From GCA-002712045 sp028112705 (GTDB lineage: Bacteria; Pseudomonadota; Alphaproteobacteria; Rhodobacterales; Rhodobacteraceae): a DNA stretch of 64,000 nt. The notes under the pieces are model-generated. The model did not search any database. It worked only from the letters and a program-made list of their open reading frames with translations, and was not told the origin of the DNA. The DNA is taken from NCBI GenBank assembly GCA_028112705.1, contig JAOGYN010000004.1:110031-174030 (forward strand), in the 5' to 3' direction. Of the stretch, positions 44,728 to 53,573 are shown one piece after another; within the stretch, counting starts at the first letter, position 1, and each line of letters opens with the position of its first letter. The translations under genes and the position numbers were made by a program.

Positions 44728-46155
44728 TCACCAAATTTGTTTGATTTTATTAATTTCTTTATGATTAGATTTTGGTAAAATTCTAAAACGCATTTCTATA
44801 CTCTCCGACAATGATATTACTAAATTTAGTCCATTTTTTAATTCATTTTCGCTAAAGTATGTTAAGAGTTTTTCTGCTAATTTGTATTGCTCATTTTCAA
44901 TTAATAGATCCGCTATTTTTATCACTTCATTGGTTGATTTGAGCAATTTGTTTTCACGCGCATTAAATACTTCTAAAACTTCTAACTGATAACGTTCTGG
45001 ATCTTGAAGAATTAAATATAAGAGTTTTTTACACTCCATGACAGCTGAGCGGCTGCTTTCTATTTCTTGAGAAACTAATGATACAGAATCCACCCCTCCA
45101 TCTTCAATTTTTCTATCATCCATAAACCTATGTGATTCACCCACAGTCAAATATCGATGTTTAGCAAATTCTATGGGAACACTTTGTTGACCCATAAAGA
45201 TTGGTGAAAAAGTGGAGGCTAAAGCGCCAATTGGAGCATGCCATAAAACTCTAGTCGTTTCTTCTACACTATTTACTAAGGGGACAATTTGCCCATACCC
45301 AGCTGTATCACCAGTAAATTTAGATGTTCGAAGAGCCCAAACAATTTTTTCAAAAGTTATTTTTTCTCCATTTGAAATTATAGCTTTCATAAAATCTTCC
45401 ATCCACTTGACGCCAGCCCAACGCCCCTTACCATCTCCTAAAATCTTATTAACATTAAATACTCCAGACGAATACCAACCTTTTTTTTTGCTGAATGATA
45501 CTAAATTCTTAGAATATAAAAAGTTTTCATCATCCGGGTTAGTGATAGGTATTTCTTCAATATAACCTGGTCTGGAAATCCTTATGCTTTTTTCATTTAA
45601 TCTTTCTGCTGCCCAAAGCCCATGGCCACCCGAAAATTGAATTACAACCCAAGCCTCTTGAGCATCAGCAATTATATGAGAATTTCCACCATAAGAACTT
45701 TCTCCGTATTTGGATAATAATGATGCAATCAACTCTACACCTTCTTTGGCAGATTTAGCGCGTTCCAAAATTAGGCGTGCTAAGTCACTATAATTTGGGC
45801 CAGTTTGGTTCTTGGGGGTCATTTTGATTAGTTCAGGTCGAGAGGTAGACCAAATATCTCTAACGGCAACACCATACTCATTAAGCCCGCCATTTGTTAT
45901 TGGGGCAGGAACACCTTTGTAATATGAATAATTAACTGAAATGAATCTGGCAGTTTCACTTATTTGGGGAATTTCCATTCGTTCACCCGGCATGTCAGAC
46001 GTTTCAGAAACGCCAACTAAAATAGTCTCATTATCTTTATTTTTTTTTCTTGGGGTTATTTCTAGCCAATGGCTAGATGGTTCATCACCATAGCCAGCTA
46101 AAAACCCATTCCCATCTGCAGTTAAATCTTTACCTATGTAAATTCCGTAACTCAT
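44728..46155 (-). CDS. Peptidase C69-family (Ntn-hydrolase) protein with Ser at the nucleophile position
   Basis: 475-residue protein resembling the dipeptidase family C69. It has IYIGKDLTADGNGFLAGYGDEP at the N-terminus (quoted in part: GKDLTADGNGFLAG), GGLNEYGVAV, NSHIIADAQEAWVV and WHAPIGALASTFSPIF. Known C69 enzymes expose an N-terminal Cys nucleophile in C-T-T-I-L-V-G. Here the start reads M-S-Y-G-I-Y-I-G, and there is no Cys in the first 100 residues, so Ser 2 occupies the place. The substrate is likely a small peptide or amide but is not known. No Shine-Dalgarno sequence is obvious. It lies between trhO and gyrB. Confidence 0.8.
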   Translation of the reverse strand: MSYGIYIGKDLTADGNGFLAGYGDEPSSHWLEITPRKKNKDNETILVGVSETSDMPGERMEIPQISETARFISVNYSYYKGVPAPITNGGLNEYGVAVRDIWSTSRPELIKMTPKNQTGPNYSDLARLILERAKSAKEGVELIASLLSKYGESSYGGNSHIIADAQEAWVVIQFSGGHGLWAAERLNEKSIRISRPGYIEEIPITNPDDENFLYSKNLVSFSKKKGWYSSGVFNVNKILGDGKGRWAGVKWMEDFMKAIISNGEKITFEKIVWALRTSKFTGDTAGYGQIVPLVNSVEETTRVLWHAPIGALASTFSPIFMGQQSVPIEFAKHRYLTVGESHRFMDDRKIEDGGVDSVSLVSQEIESSRSAVMECKKLLYLILQDPERYQLEVLEVFNARENKLLKSTNEVIKIADLLIENEQYKLAEKLLTYFSENELKNGLNLVISLSESIEMRFRILPKSNHKEINKIKQIW

Positions 46156-46200
46156 CTTATTTTATAAAAATACCATGATAAATATTATTAAATATATTTC

Positions 46201-48618
46201 TTAAAAATCTAGATTTTCGACGCTAAGTGCATTTGACTGAATAAATTCTCTCCGAGGCTCTACAACCTCTCCCATCAATTTGGTAAACAGATCATCAGCA
46301 TCATTCAAATCAGCAACCTTTACCTGTAAAAGGGTTCGGGCTTCAGGATCTAAAGTAGTTTCCCACAACTGATCAGGATTCATTTCACCAAGTCCTTTGT
46401 ACCTTTGCAAAGATAAGCCTTTTTCACCTTCCCCCAAAATTGAGTTTAACAAATCAATTGGTCCGTGAATTTTAACTTCTTTATCTTTTCTGATTAAATT
46501 AGCAGTCCCACTATAAATTTCCATCAAGCTTTCTGTAAATGATCCTAATTTTCGCGCTTCTCCAGATCTTAAGCAATTTCCATCTAATATGCGAACTTCC
46601 TCTACACCCCGAACACTTCTCCAGAATCTCAAACCATGATCTTGTGTTGGACGACCTTGCCAACCACGCTCATATTCTAAACTTATCATATCCAATCTTT
46701 TAGCGACAGAATCTGCTGCTCCCTGAAGGTCTTCATCCAACACACCAGGAGCCATAATCCCAGAGATTGCTGACTGTTCTAAAATATTTTTGGGATAATG
46801 CGTTGGAAAAGCATTCAAAATCCTGCGCATATTGCGAGTTTCTTCAACTACTCTAGCAAGATCAGCACCAATTATCTCTTCCCCCGTTCCTAATCTTAAT
46901 AACGCACCATCTAAACCTTGCTCAACTAAATAATCATCAAGAGCTGCTTGGTCTTTCAAATAGACTTCAGATCGGCCTCTTGCCACCTTGAACAACGGAG
47001 GTTGAGCAATAAATAGATGGCCCCGTTCGATTAGCTCTGGCATTTGTCTGAAGAAAAACGTTAACAGAAGTGTTCTAATGTGTGCACCATCAACGTCGGC
47101 ATCAGTCATTATAACTATTTTATGATAACGCAATTTATTCGCATTAAATTCATCTCTACCTATACCAGTACCTAAAGCGGTGATTAATGTACCAATTTCT
47201 TGGGAAGATAACATTCGATCAAACCTAGCTCTTTCTACGTTTAGGATCTTCCCTCTCAAAGGTAGGACTGCTTGGTTGCGCCTCGATCGTCCTTGCTTTG
47301 CAGAACCACCGGCACTATCTCCTTCAACTAAAAAAACCTCAGATAATGCTGGGTCTTTCTCCTGACAGTCAGCTAATTTACCTGGTAATGAGGCGATGTC
47401 CATTGCCGATTTTCGACGCGTTAAATCTCTCGCTTTTCTTGCAGCTTCTCGCGCCACAGCAGCCTCAATAATCTTACCAACCACATCTTTTGCTAAAGAT
47501 GGGTTTTCTTCAAACCATTCACTTAATTTTTCGTTCACAAGACTTTCTATTGCAGGACGTACTTCAGATGAAACTAACTTATCTTTAGTTTGACTACTAA
47601 ACTTAGGGTCCGGTACCTTAATGGATAAGACACACGTCAATCCCTCTCTCGCATCATCTCCAGTAAAATTAATCTTTTCTCTTTTTGCTATTCCAGATGA
47701 CTGAGCGTAGGAATTTATAGTTCTAGTCAAAGCACCTCTAAATCCAGCCATGTGTGTGCCACCATCTCTCTGAGGGATATTATTAGTAAATGGCAGAACA
47801 GATTCATGGTAACTGTCATTCCACCACATGGCGACCTCAACCCCAATGTCATCTTTTTCGCCTGTGATGTAGATAGGTTCTGGAATGATGGAAGATTTTG
47901 ATCTATCCAAAAATCTAACAAATTCTTTTACACCACCCTCATAAATCATCTCTGATTCAAGGTGCTCGACAGGCCTTTCGTCTTTTAAGATAATCTTTAC
48001 GCCAGAATTTAAAAACGCAAGCTCCCTTAATCTGTTCTCCAAAGTTTTAAAAACAAAATCTCTATTAGAAAATGTATTCAACGAGGCCATAAATCTCACT
48101 TCAGTGCCAGTTTCTTCTGGAGCATCCCCTATTACCTTTAAATGGTCGACAGTTTCCCCATGCTCAAAACGCGCAATATGAATTTTACCATCTCTCCAAA
48201 TCTTTAACTCTAACCAATCTGACAGCGCATTAACAACCGAAACCCCAACGCCATGTAACCCTCCCGAAACTTTGTAAGAATTACTATCAAACTTTCCACC
48301 AGCATGTAGTTGCGTCATAATCACTTCAGCTGCTGAAACGCCTTCTCCCTCATGAATGCCAACTGGTACACCTCGCCCATTGTCTCGCACCGAAACGCTT
48401 TCATCACTATGTATTGTAACCGATACAAAATCAGCATGCTTCGCTAATGCCTCATCAATGCCATTATCAACGACCTCATAAACCATATGATGCAAACCTG
48501 AACCATCATCAGTATCACCAATATACATACCTGGTCGTTTTCGCACTGCTTCAAGGCCCTTTAAAACCTTAATAGATTCGGCACCATACTCTTCTTTTGA
48601 AGCTTCGTTTTCAGACAT
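46201..48618 (-). CDS. gyrB: DNA gyrase subunit B
   Basis: ATPase subunit of gyrase, which introduces negative supercoils. 805 residues from the ATG at 48618 (MSENEASKEEYGAESIKVLK), preceded by AAAAGGA. A longer frame to 48678 would add an unrelated, hydrophobic N-terminus. The GHKL site shows VVDNGIDEALA and GGLHGVG. The TOPRIM motif is EGDSAGGSAKQGR with the acidic DADVDGAHI. The C-terminus contains QRYKGLGEMNP. It is the last gene of the dnaA–dnaN–recF–gyrB series but has its own likely promoter (48646-48674). Confidence 0.98.
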   Translation of the reverse strand: MSENEASKEEYGAESIKVLKGLEAVRKRPGMYIGDTDDGSGLHHMVYEVVDNGIDEALAKHADFVSVTIHSDESVSVRDNGRGVPVGIHEGEGVSAAEVIMTQLHAGGKFDSNSYKVSGGLHGVGVSVVNALSDWLELKIWRDGKIHIARFEHGETVDHLKVIGDAPEETGTEVRFMASLNTFSNRDFVFKTLENRLRELAFLNSGVKIILKDERPVEHLESEMIYEGGVKEFVRFLDRSKSSIIPEPIYITGEKDDIGVEVAMWWNDSYHESVLPFTNNIPQRDGGTHMAGFRGALTRTINSYAQSSGIAKREKINFTGDDAREGLTCVLSIKVPDPKFSSQTKDKLVSSEVRPAIESLVNEKLSEWFEENPSLAKDVVGKIIEAAVAREAARKARDLTRRKSAMDIASLPGKLADCQEKDPALSEVFLVEGDSAGGSAKQGRSRRNQAVLPLRGKILNVERARFDRMLSSQEIGTLITALGTGIGRDEFNANKLRYHKIVIMTDADVDGAHIRTLLLTFFFRQMPELIERGHLFIAQPPLFKVARGRSEVYLKDQAALDDYLVEQGLDGALLRLGTGEEIIGADLARVVEETRNMRRILNAFPTHYPKNILEQSAISGIMAPGVLDEDLQGAADSVAKRLDMISLEYERGWQGRPTQDHGLRFWRSVRGVEEVRILDGNCLRSGEARKLGSFTESLMEIYSGTANLIRKDKEVKIHGPIDLLNSILGEGEKGLSLQRYKGLGEMNPDQLWETTLDPEARTLLQVKVADLNDADDLFTKLMGEVVEPRREFIQSNALSVENLDF

Positions 48619-48645
48619 ATTGTTATTCCTTTTAGCAATGCCCAC

Positions 48646-48674
48646 AATATATGCTATTCCTAATAGAATGTCAC
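48646..48674 (-). promoter_or_regulatory. Likely gyrB promoter
   Basis: On the minus strand GTGACA (-35, 48674-48669) and TATATT (-10, 48651-48646) are separated by exactly 17 bases, 27 bases upstream of the gyrB ATG. Five of six bases of the -35 match consensus. A DnaA box lies 11 bases upstream of the -35. Confidence 0.6.
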
Positions 48675-48685
48675 GCATTTACCCG

Positions 48686-48694
48686 TGTGAATAA
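48686..48694 (-). promoter_or_regulatory. DnaA box upstream of gyrB
   Basis: TTATTCACA on the minus strand is an exact match to the DnaA-box consensus TTATNCACA. It is the only perfect one I found in the replication gene cluster, and lies between recF and gyrB, just upstream of the likely gyrB promoter. It could link gyrase expression to DnaA or belong to the origin region. Confidence 0.55.
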
Positions 48695-48729
48695 GTCCAA
48701 TTAATCATGAGTTTTTTTGATCATAAATT

Positions 48730-48751
48730 AAAGAATAAATATTTATTCTTT
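48730..48751. repeat. Perfect 22-bp palindrome across the recF stop codon
   Basis: AAAGAATAAAT followed directly by its reverse complement ATTTATTCTTT gives an exact 22-base palindrome. The recF TAA lies within it. As RNA it would form an AT-rich hairpin at the end of recF; a weak terminator or mRNA-end structure is possible. Confidence 0.5.
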
Positions 48752-49852
48752 GTCAATTATTCTTGATAATCCATTTTCCTCAACAACCTCAAACTCATCA
48801 GCCAAACCATTTAATGATCCAAATAGATTTTGATCTGTTCCTGTCATAAAAACCTGGGCTTTTAGATTAACAATTTCATTATATAATTCCTGTCTGCGAT
48901 CATCATCTAAATGTGCTGCAACCTCATCCAACAGCAAAATTGGTGGATCTCCCACATATTCAGTTAATGACCATGCATTAGCTAAGATAATACCTATTAA
49001 AATAGCTTTTTGCTCTCCTGTAGAACATTCACTAACTTCTATATTCTTATTTAAATAAAAGGCAGACATATCTATCCGATGGGGACCAATTAAGGTTCTA
49101 CCTGCCATCATATCTCTCTGGCGGTTATCTCTTAAAGCTTTAACCAAGTCATTACTGTTGATTGAATTATCTAAATCTTGGCTATTTGTTAGAGATAGCT
49201 TTGCTTTTGGGAAAGATGGATTTAAATTTGTTAGTGATTTTCCAATTTTCTCAATAGTAAATATTCGGTTTTTGTTTAAATTGGCACCATCGATTGCCAT
49301 CTTCTCTTCCAACGCCTCATACCAGTTTTTATCATAAACTTTATCTTTTAAAAGTCGGTTTCTTTGCCTCAATAGTTTTTGAAAATTTATAGACAAAGAA
49401 CCATGTTCAGGAATGAAGTTCAAAGTCATTCTATCAAGAAACTTACGGCGCCCATCGGCACCTTCAATCCATAACCTATCCATAGAAGGAGAAAGCCAAA
49501 GCATGCGGTAAATCTTACTTAATGAAATTTGTGACTGTATTTTCTCATCTATTTTGACAATTCTTAAACTTTTATTATCTACATAAGTTTCAATTTCATG
49601 GATTTGATTTCTATGTTCAAGTGTGGCCTTGACCTTCCAACCCAAACTCTCTGGAATTCTTGATATATCATTAGATTTAGCATTTCTGATACCCCGGCCA
49701 GGGGCAAGTAAGGAAATGGCCTCTAAAATATTTGTTTTTCCAGCACCATTTTTACCATGTATAACAACGGAACTACCACTCATGGCCATTTTTGACAGAA
49801 GATGACTCCGAAAATGAGAAAAACTTAACTCTGAAATGAAAGAACTAGACAC
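48743..49852 (-). CDS. recF: DNA replication and repair protein RecF
   Basis: SMC-like ATPase that acts with RecO and RecR in gap repair. 369 residues: Walker A GKNGAGKTNILEA near residue 34, the RecF segment RRKFLDRMT, signature STGEQKAILIGI, and Walker B PPILLLDEVAAHLD. It starts at a GTG (49852) that overlaps the end of dnaN by 8 bases, with no independent ribosome-binding site, so it relies on coupling to dnaN translation. recO is in the same window. Confidence 0.96.
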   Translation of the reverse strand: MSSSFISELSFSHFRSHLLSKMAMSGSSVVIHGKNGAGKTNILEAISLLAPGRGIRNAKSNDISRIPESLGWKVKATLEHRNQIHEIETYVDNKSLRIVKIDEKIQSQISLSKIYRMLWLSPSMDRLWIEGADGRRKFLDRMTLNFIPEHGSLSINFQKLLRQRNRLLKDKVYDKNWYEALEEKMAIDGANLNKNRIFTIEKIGKSLTNLNPSFPKAKLSLTNSQDLDNSINSNDLVKALRDNRQRDMMAGRTLIGPHRIDMSAFYLNKNIEVSECSTGEQKAILIGIILANAWSLTEYVGDPPILLLDEVAAHLDDDRRQELYNEIVNLKAQVFMTGTDQNLFGSLNGLADEFEVVEENGLSRIIDKE

Positions 49853-50963
49853 GCATTGGCATCACTACATAAACAGCTGAAGAATCTTCTCCTTCAGTTA
49901 TTAATGCAGGATCCCCAGACGAATTAAACATAAAAACAGCGTTTTCACGATCAATTTGTCCTGCTATTTCCAACAAGTACTTAGCATTAAACCCTATCTC
50001 TAATGGCTCTTCCCCATATGAAACAGCTACTTCTTCATCTGCTGCACCGTTATCAGGAGCATTTACCGATAAGATCAACCTATCTTCATCCAAAGCTAAT
50101 TTTACTGCGCGTGATCGCTCAGACGAAACGGTACTAACTCTATCTACAGCTTTAGCAAACTCATTTGCATCAACTTCTAATCTCTTAGTATTTCCAGTAG
50201 GAATTACTCTTGAATAGTCTGGAAAAGTTCCATCAATAACCTTTGATGTTAATTGGATAGTGGCTGTGGCAAAACGCACTTTAGTCTCAGAAACCGAAAC
50301 TGCTATATCAACATCATCGTCATTTAATAATTTCCCCAATTCACCAACTGTTTTTCGAGGAATTATCACACCTGGCATTAGAGTTGCATTTTCTGGTAAA
50401 GAAGCATCAACTCTTGCTAACCGATGACCATCTGTTGCAACACATCTTAGCATTTGACCTTTCTCACCCTCTGCGACGTGCATGTACACTCCATTTAAAT
50501 AATATCGTGTCTCTTCAGTAGAAATCGCAAATTTAGACTTATCAAATAAACGCCTTAATATATTGGCTTTAGCATTAAAATTAATTTCATATTCTGCCGA
50601 TGCCATAATTGGGAAATCTTCACGTGGCAAAGTTGCAAGCGTAAAGTTAGAACGACCTGCGGAAATTTGTAGTCTACCTGATGTGCCATCGTCAGAAAGT
50701 ACCACCTGTGCACCATCAGGTAATTTTCTCACTATTTCATGAAGTGTATGTGCTCCAACAGTGGTTGCACCCGCTCTTTCTACATTCGCATTAACTTTAT
50801 CCAAGACTTCAATATCTAGATCAGTTGCCCGAAAACTTGCGCTATTGCCCTCCGCCTCAATCAATACATTTGCTAGAATTGGAATGGTATTACGGCGTTC
50901 CACAACAGATTGCGCCTGTGACATTGCTTTAAGAAGTGCGCTACGCTCAATACTGACTTTCAT
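49845..50963 (-). CDS. dnaN: DNA polymerase III sliding clamp (β subunit)
   Basis: Ring-shaped processivity clamp. 372 residues from the ATG at 50963 (MKVSIERSALLKAMS), which has AGGAG upstream; a frame to 50990 adds nine unrelated residues. Shows RRNTIPILANVLIEA, VATDGHRLARVDA and the C-terminal YVVMPMRV, typical of DnaN, whose C-terminus contributes to the partner-binding pocket. Located between dnaA and recF. Confidence 0.97.
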   Translation of the reverse strand: MKVSIERSALLKAMSQAQSVVERRNTIPILANVLIEAEGNSASFRATDLDIEVLDKVNANVERAGATTVGAHTLHEIVRKLPDGAQVVLSDDGTSGRLQISAGRSNFTLATLPREDFPIMASAEYEINFNAKANILRRLFDKSKFAISTEETRYYLNGVYMHVAEGEKGQMLRCVATDGHRLARVDASLPENATLMPGVIIPRKTVGELGKLLNDDDVDIAVSVSETKVRFATATIQLTSKVIDGTFPDYSRVIPTGNTKRLEVDANEFAKAVDRVSTVSSERSRAVKLALDEDRLILSVNAPDNGAADEEVAVSYGEEPLEIGFNAKYLLEIAGQIDRENAVFMFNSSGDPALITEGEDSSAVYVVMPMRV

Positions 50964-51032
50964 AAAAACTCCTCTTAAAATACACCTCATTGCACATCCA
51001 AAAATGACGGGTGCTTCGGTACTTTAAGTCAC

Positions 51033-51061
51033 CTTATCTGATTTAGAGAAGCTGTGGTCAA
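51033..51061 (-). promoter_or_regulatory. Likely dnaN promoter
   Basis: On the minus strand TTGACC (51061-51056) and GATAAG (51038-51033) are 17 bases apart, in the 169-base dnaA–dnaN gap and about 70 bases before the dnaN ATG. The -35 is near consensus, the -10 weak. Confidence 0.45.
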
Positions 51062-51132
51062 GCAAAAGCCCACATATAACAAATTTATTTCCTATGTGTG
51101 TTCCTTGAATCTCATAGTCGATCTTGGAAAAT

Positions 51133-52521
51133 CTAAGCCTCTAACATTCTTCTTAGTAACTCTACATCTTCAGCAATTTGATTATCTATAGATTTTAACT
51201 CTTCGATTTTCTTAACAGCATGAATAACTGTAGTATGATCACGTCCACCAAACCTACGACCAATTTCTGGAAGTGATTTTGAAGTAAGCGTTTTTGCCAA
51301 AAACATTGCAACTTGTCTTGGTCTCGCTACACTTCGAGCTCTACGTGGGCTTAAAAGATCAGTCATTCTTAAATTGTAATGATCAGAAACTTTTCTAATT
51401 ATCTCATCAATAGTAACTTTCCTATCAGATGCCCGTAATATATCAGCCAAGCATTCTTGAACCATTTCCAAATTCACTTCTCGGCCAACAAGAGAGGCAA
51501 AAGCAAATAATCTTGTCAATGCCCCCTCCAACACCCGCACATTTGTCGAAATACGGTGCGCCAGAAACTCTAATACACCTTCTGACATAATAACCTCAGG
51601 GTAATGCATAGCATGCTTCTCAGCCTTTGATTGTAAAATTCCAAGACGAAGCTCATAATCAGTTGGATGCAAATCAACGACCAGCCCCGATTGCAGTCGC
51701 GATTTTATCCGATCCTCTAAGCCATCAATTTCACCTGGGGCTCTGTCAGCCGAAATAATTATTTGTTTGTTTTGATCAACCAACGCGTTAAATGTATGAA
51801 AAAATTCATCTTGAGTGCTATCTTTACCAGCTATAAATTGAACATCATCAACCATTAAAAGATCAACTGATCGAAATAATTCTTTAAAGCTCAACATGTC
51901 TTTAAATCTTAAAGCTTGCACAAATCTATACATAAATTGCTCAGCAGACAAATAGATTACTCTTGAAGCTGGGTTTCTACGCTGTGTTTCCCAAGCTATA
52001 GCGTGCATTAAATGGGTTTTTCCCAATCCAACTCCACCATATAGAAACAAAGGGTTGAATGTTACGGCACCCCCCTCAGCAACACGCCTCGAAGCGGCAT
52101 GGGCTAGTTCGTTTGGTTTGCCAATAACAAAGCTATCAAAAGTGAATCTCTTATCTAACGGCGCGACAGGTAATAAAGAGTTACTATCATTGAAAGATCT
52201 TTCAGAAATTTGTGATGATTTATTCGAAATTTCTTTTTTTACTATGCCATTATTTTTGTCGATATGTTTTTTTGAAGAGACACTATCAACTTTAAATGCA
52301 ACTCTATCAATTACGGTTCCTTCAGTAATAAAGTGGCGTTGAATCATCTCTCCATAATTTCTCAAGACCCACGTACCTATAAAATTAGTTGGAGCTAAGA
52401 AGTTTGCAACACCATCTTCTATTCCTTGAAAATTTAGAGGTTGGATCCAGTTGTTGAATTCATTCTTACTCACTGTTTTTAGCAGCCTATCACACACACA
52501 TTCCCAAATATTATTATTCAT
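51133..52521 (-). CDS. dnaA: Chromosomal replication initiator protein DnaA
   Basis: AAA+ initiator that binds DnaA boxes and opens the origin. 462 residues: domain I (about 1-80), a short variable linker (about 82-120), the AAA+ domain with Walker A GGVGLGKTH at 162-170 and Walker B LLMVDDVQF, then the DNA-binding domain with signature GRDHTTVIHAVKKIE. It follows the rhodanese gene after 18 bases, so both probably share a promoter upstream of 52989. Confidence 0.98.
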   Translation of the reverse strand: MNNNIWECVCDRLLKTVSKNEFNNWIQPLNFQGIEDGVANFLAPTNFIGTWVLRNYGEMIQRHFITEGTVIDRVAFKVDSVSSKKHIDKNNGIVKKEISNKSSQISERSFNDSNSLLPVAPLDKRFTFDSFVIGKPNELAHAASRRVAEGGAVTFNPLFLYGGVGLGKTHLMHAIAWETQRRNPASRVIYLSAEQFMYRFVQALRFKDMLSFKELFRSVDLLMVDDVQFIAGKDSTQDEFFHTFNALVDQNKQIIISADRAPGEIDGLEDRIKSRLQSGLVVDLHPTDYELRLGILQSKAEKHAMHYPEVIMSEGVLEFLAHRISTNVRVLEGALTRLFAFASLVGREVNLEMVQECLADILRASDRKVTIDEIIRKVSDHYNLRMTDLLSPRRARSVARPRQVAMFLAKTLTSKSLPEIGRRFGGRDHTTVIHAVKKIEELKSIDNQIAEDVELLRRMLEA

Positions 52522-52539
52522 ATTTTCTCGCTCATAATC

Positions 52540-52989
52540 TCAATATTGGCGCCAAGCCAAATCGCGTGCTTTCCAACCGGAAGAACAACCACGATGTTTT
52601 TCTAAATTCATATCCCCTTCAAATCCTTCCGCGACATTTACACATCTAATATTTTTACCTGAGTTACTCAGGTGATTAGACAGTGCATTAGCGGCTTCCA
52701 TTGAGCGAACCCCCGAACGGCATAAGAAAAAGATTTTATCTACCGGCTTACTGCCAATCTGTTCCATAAGCATATCAACGAATGAAGGGTTATAAGACAT
52801 GTTTGGGTATTCTTGCCACTCAATAAAAATGGTTTGCTTACCCAGAGAAGCCAAATCAGGTACACCAACAAAGGTCCACTCTTCTTTAGTCCTAACATCA
52901 ACAAGAAACGCAGTTTGGCGGCTGCTAAGCTCGGACCAAGCCTCATGAGGCAATGCCTCAGTTACGCTAAGTCCAAATGCGTTTCCCAT
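52540..52989 (-). CDS. Rhodanese-domain protein upstream of dnaA
   Basis: Single rhodanese domain, 149 residues, with LVDVRTKEEWTFVG and the active-site loop FLCRSGVRSMEAA (catalytic Cys). This CRSGxRS loop fits persulfide or thiosulfate sulfurtransferases. No signal peptide. It is preceded by a G-rich ribosome-binding stretch and lies 18 bases from dnaA, so it is co-transcribed with the replication initiator. A functional reason for that pairing is not evident. Confidence 0.85.
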   Translation of the reverse strand: MGNAFGLSVTEALPHEAWSELSSRQTAFLVDVRTKEEWTFVGVPDLASLGKQTIFIEWQEYPNMSYNPSFVDMLMEQIGSKPVDKIFFLCRSGVRSMEAANALSNHLSNSGKNIRCVNVAEGFEGDMNLEKHRGCSSGWKARDLAWRQY

Positions 52990-53222
52990 TCAAGTCCCCC
53001 CAGACGTGTGAATCACAAGTATCATTTAGCAACAGGTTTACATCGGATACAACCAATCTTCGCACTTGACTCGCAACTTAGTTGAAAGCGAATCTAACAT
53101 AGTAAAACCAAACACAATATGTTGTTGTTTAGTATTTTTCTAACACTACAAATTGCAATTATTTATCCAAAAAAAAAGCGCCCTTTAAAGGACGCCATTT
53201 CTAAATTACCAAATTAAATGAT
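52990..53222. other. Intergenic region between rpsT and the dnaA transcription unit, possible origin or promoter region
   Basis: This 233-base gap contains the rpsT terminator and two one-mismatch DnaA-box-like sites: TGATTCACA (minus strand, 53007-53015) and TTATCCAAA (plus strand, 53163-53171). The second overlaps the terminator T-run. A weak TTGTAT–17–CTAAAT promoter-like pair exists on the minus strand. In relatives the origin is often near dnaA, but the evidence here is not enough to call oriC. Confidence 0.3.
53169..53196 (-). terminator. Intrinsic terminator of rpsT
   Basis: On the minus strand GCGTCCTTT pairs with AAAGGGCGC (one G-T pair; the innermost bases form the loop), followed by nine Ts. 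It lies 27 bases after the rpsT stop, so rpsT is transcribed separately from the rhodanese–dnaA unit. Confidence 0.85.
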
Positions 53223-53489
53223 TTAAACGCTTAAAGCCTTCACTCTCGCAGACAGTCTAGACATTTTTCTGCTAGCTGTATTTTTATGCATGATTCCTTT
53301 AGTCACTCCACGCATTAATTCTGGCTGAACTTCTTTCAGTGCTATTGCTGCTAATTTCACATCACCACCAGTTATAGCTTCCTCAAGTTTGCGAAGAAAG
53401 GTTCTAATACGAGACCTTCTTGCTTTGTTCACTTCAGTTCTACGAGCTATTTGTCGCGCTCTTTTTTTTGCTTGGGGCGAATTTGCCAT
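53223..53489 (-). CDS. rpsT: 30S ribosomal protein S20
   Basis: Primary 16S rRNA-binding protein. 88 residues, highly basic: MANSPQAKKRARQIARR at the N-terminus, RRSRIRTFLRKLEEAI, and GIMHKNTASRKMSRL near the end, all typical of S20. Located upstream of dnaA in the order common in Alphaproteobacteria, with its own terminator. Confidence 0.97.
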   Translation of the reverse strand: MANSPQAKKRARQIARRTEVNKARRSRIRTFLRKLEEAITGGDVKLAAIALKEVQPELMRGVTKGIMHKNTASRKMSRLSARVKALSV

Positions 53490-53525
53490 AATTTAAACCT
53501 TTATAAGATATACATAAATCTAAGA

Positions 53526-53544
53526 TGTGGCTTTTATCGCCACA
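53526..53544. repeat. Hairpin between echA and rpsT
   Basis: TGTGGC and GCCACA flank a 7-base loop. It lies after the enoyl-CoA hydratase stop on the minus strand and before the rpsT start. There is no T-run, so it is at best a weak or Rho-assisted termination stem, or an rpsT leader structure. Confidence 0.35.
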
Positions 53545-53573
53545 ACTCAACTTAGTCAACCAGTACAATCATT

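Noticed and set aside
53163..53171. TTATCCAAA as a DnaA box
   Set aside because: One mismatch in a conserved position and it overlaps the rpsT terminator T-run; kept only as a weak origin hint.
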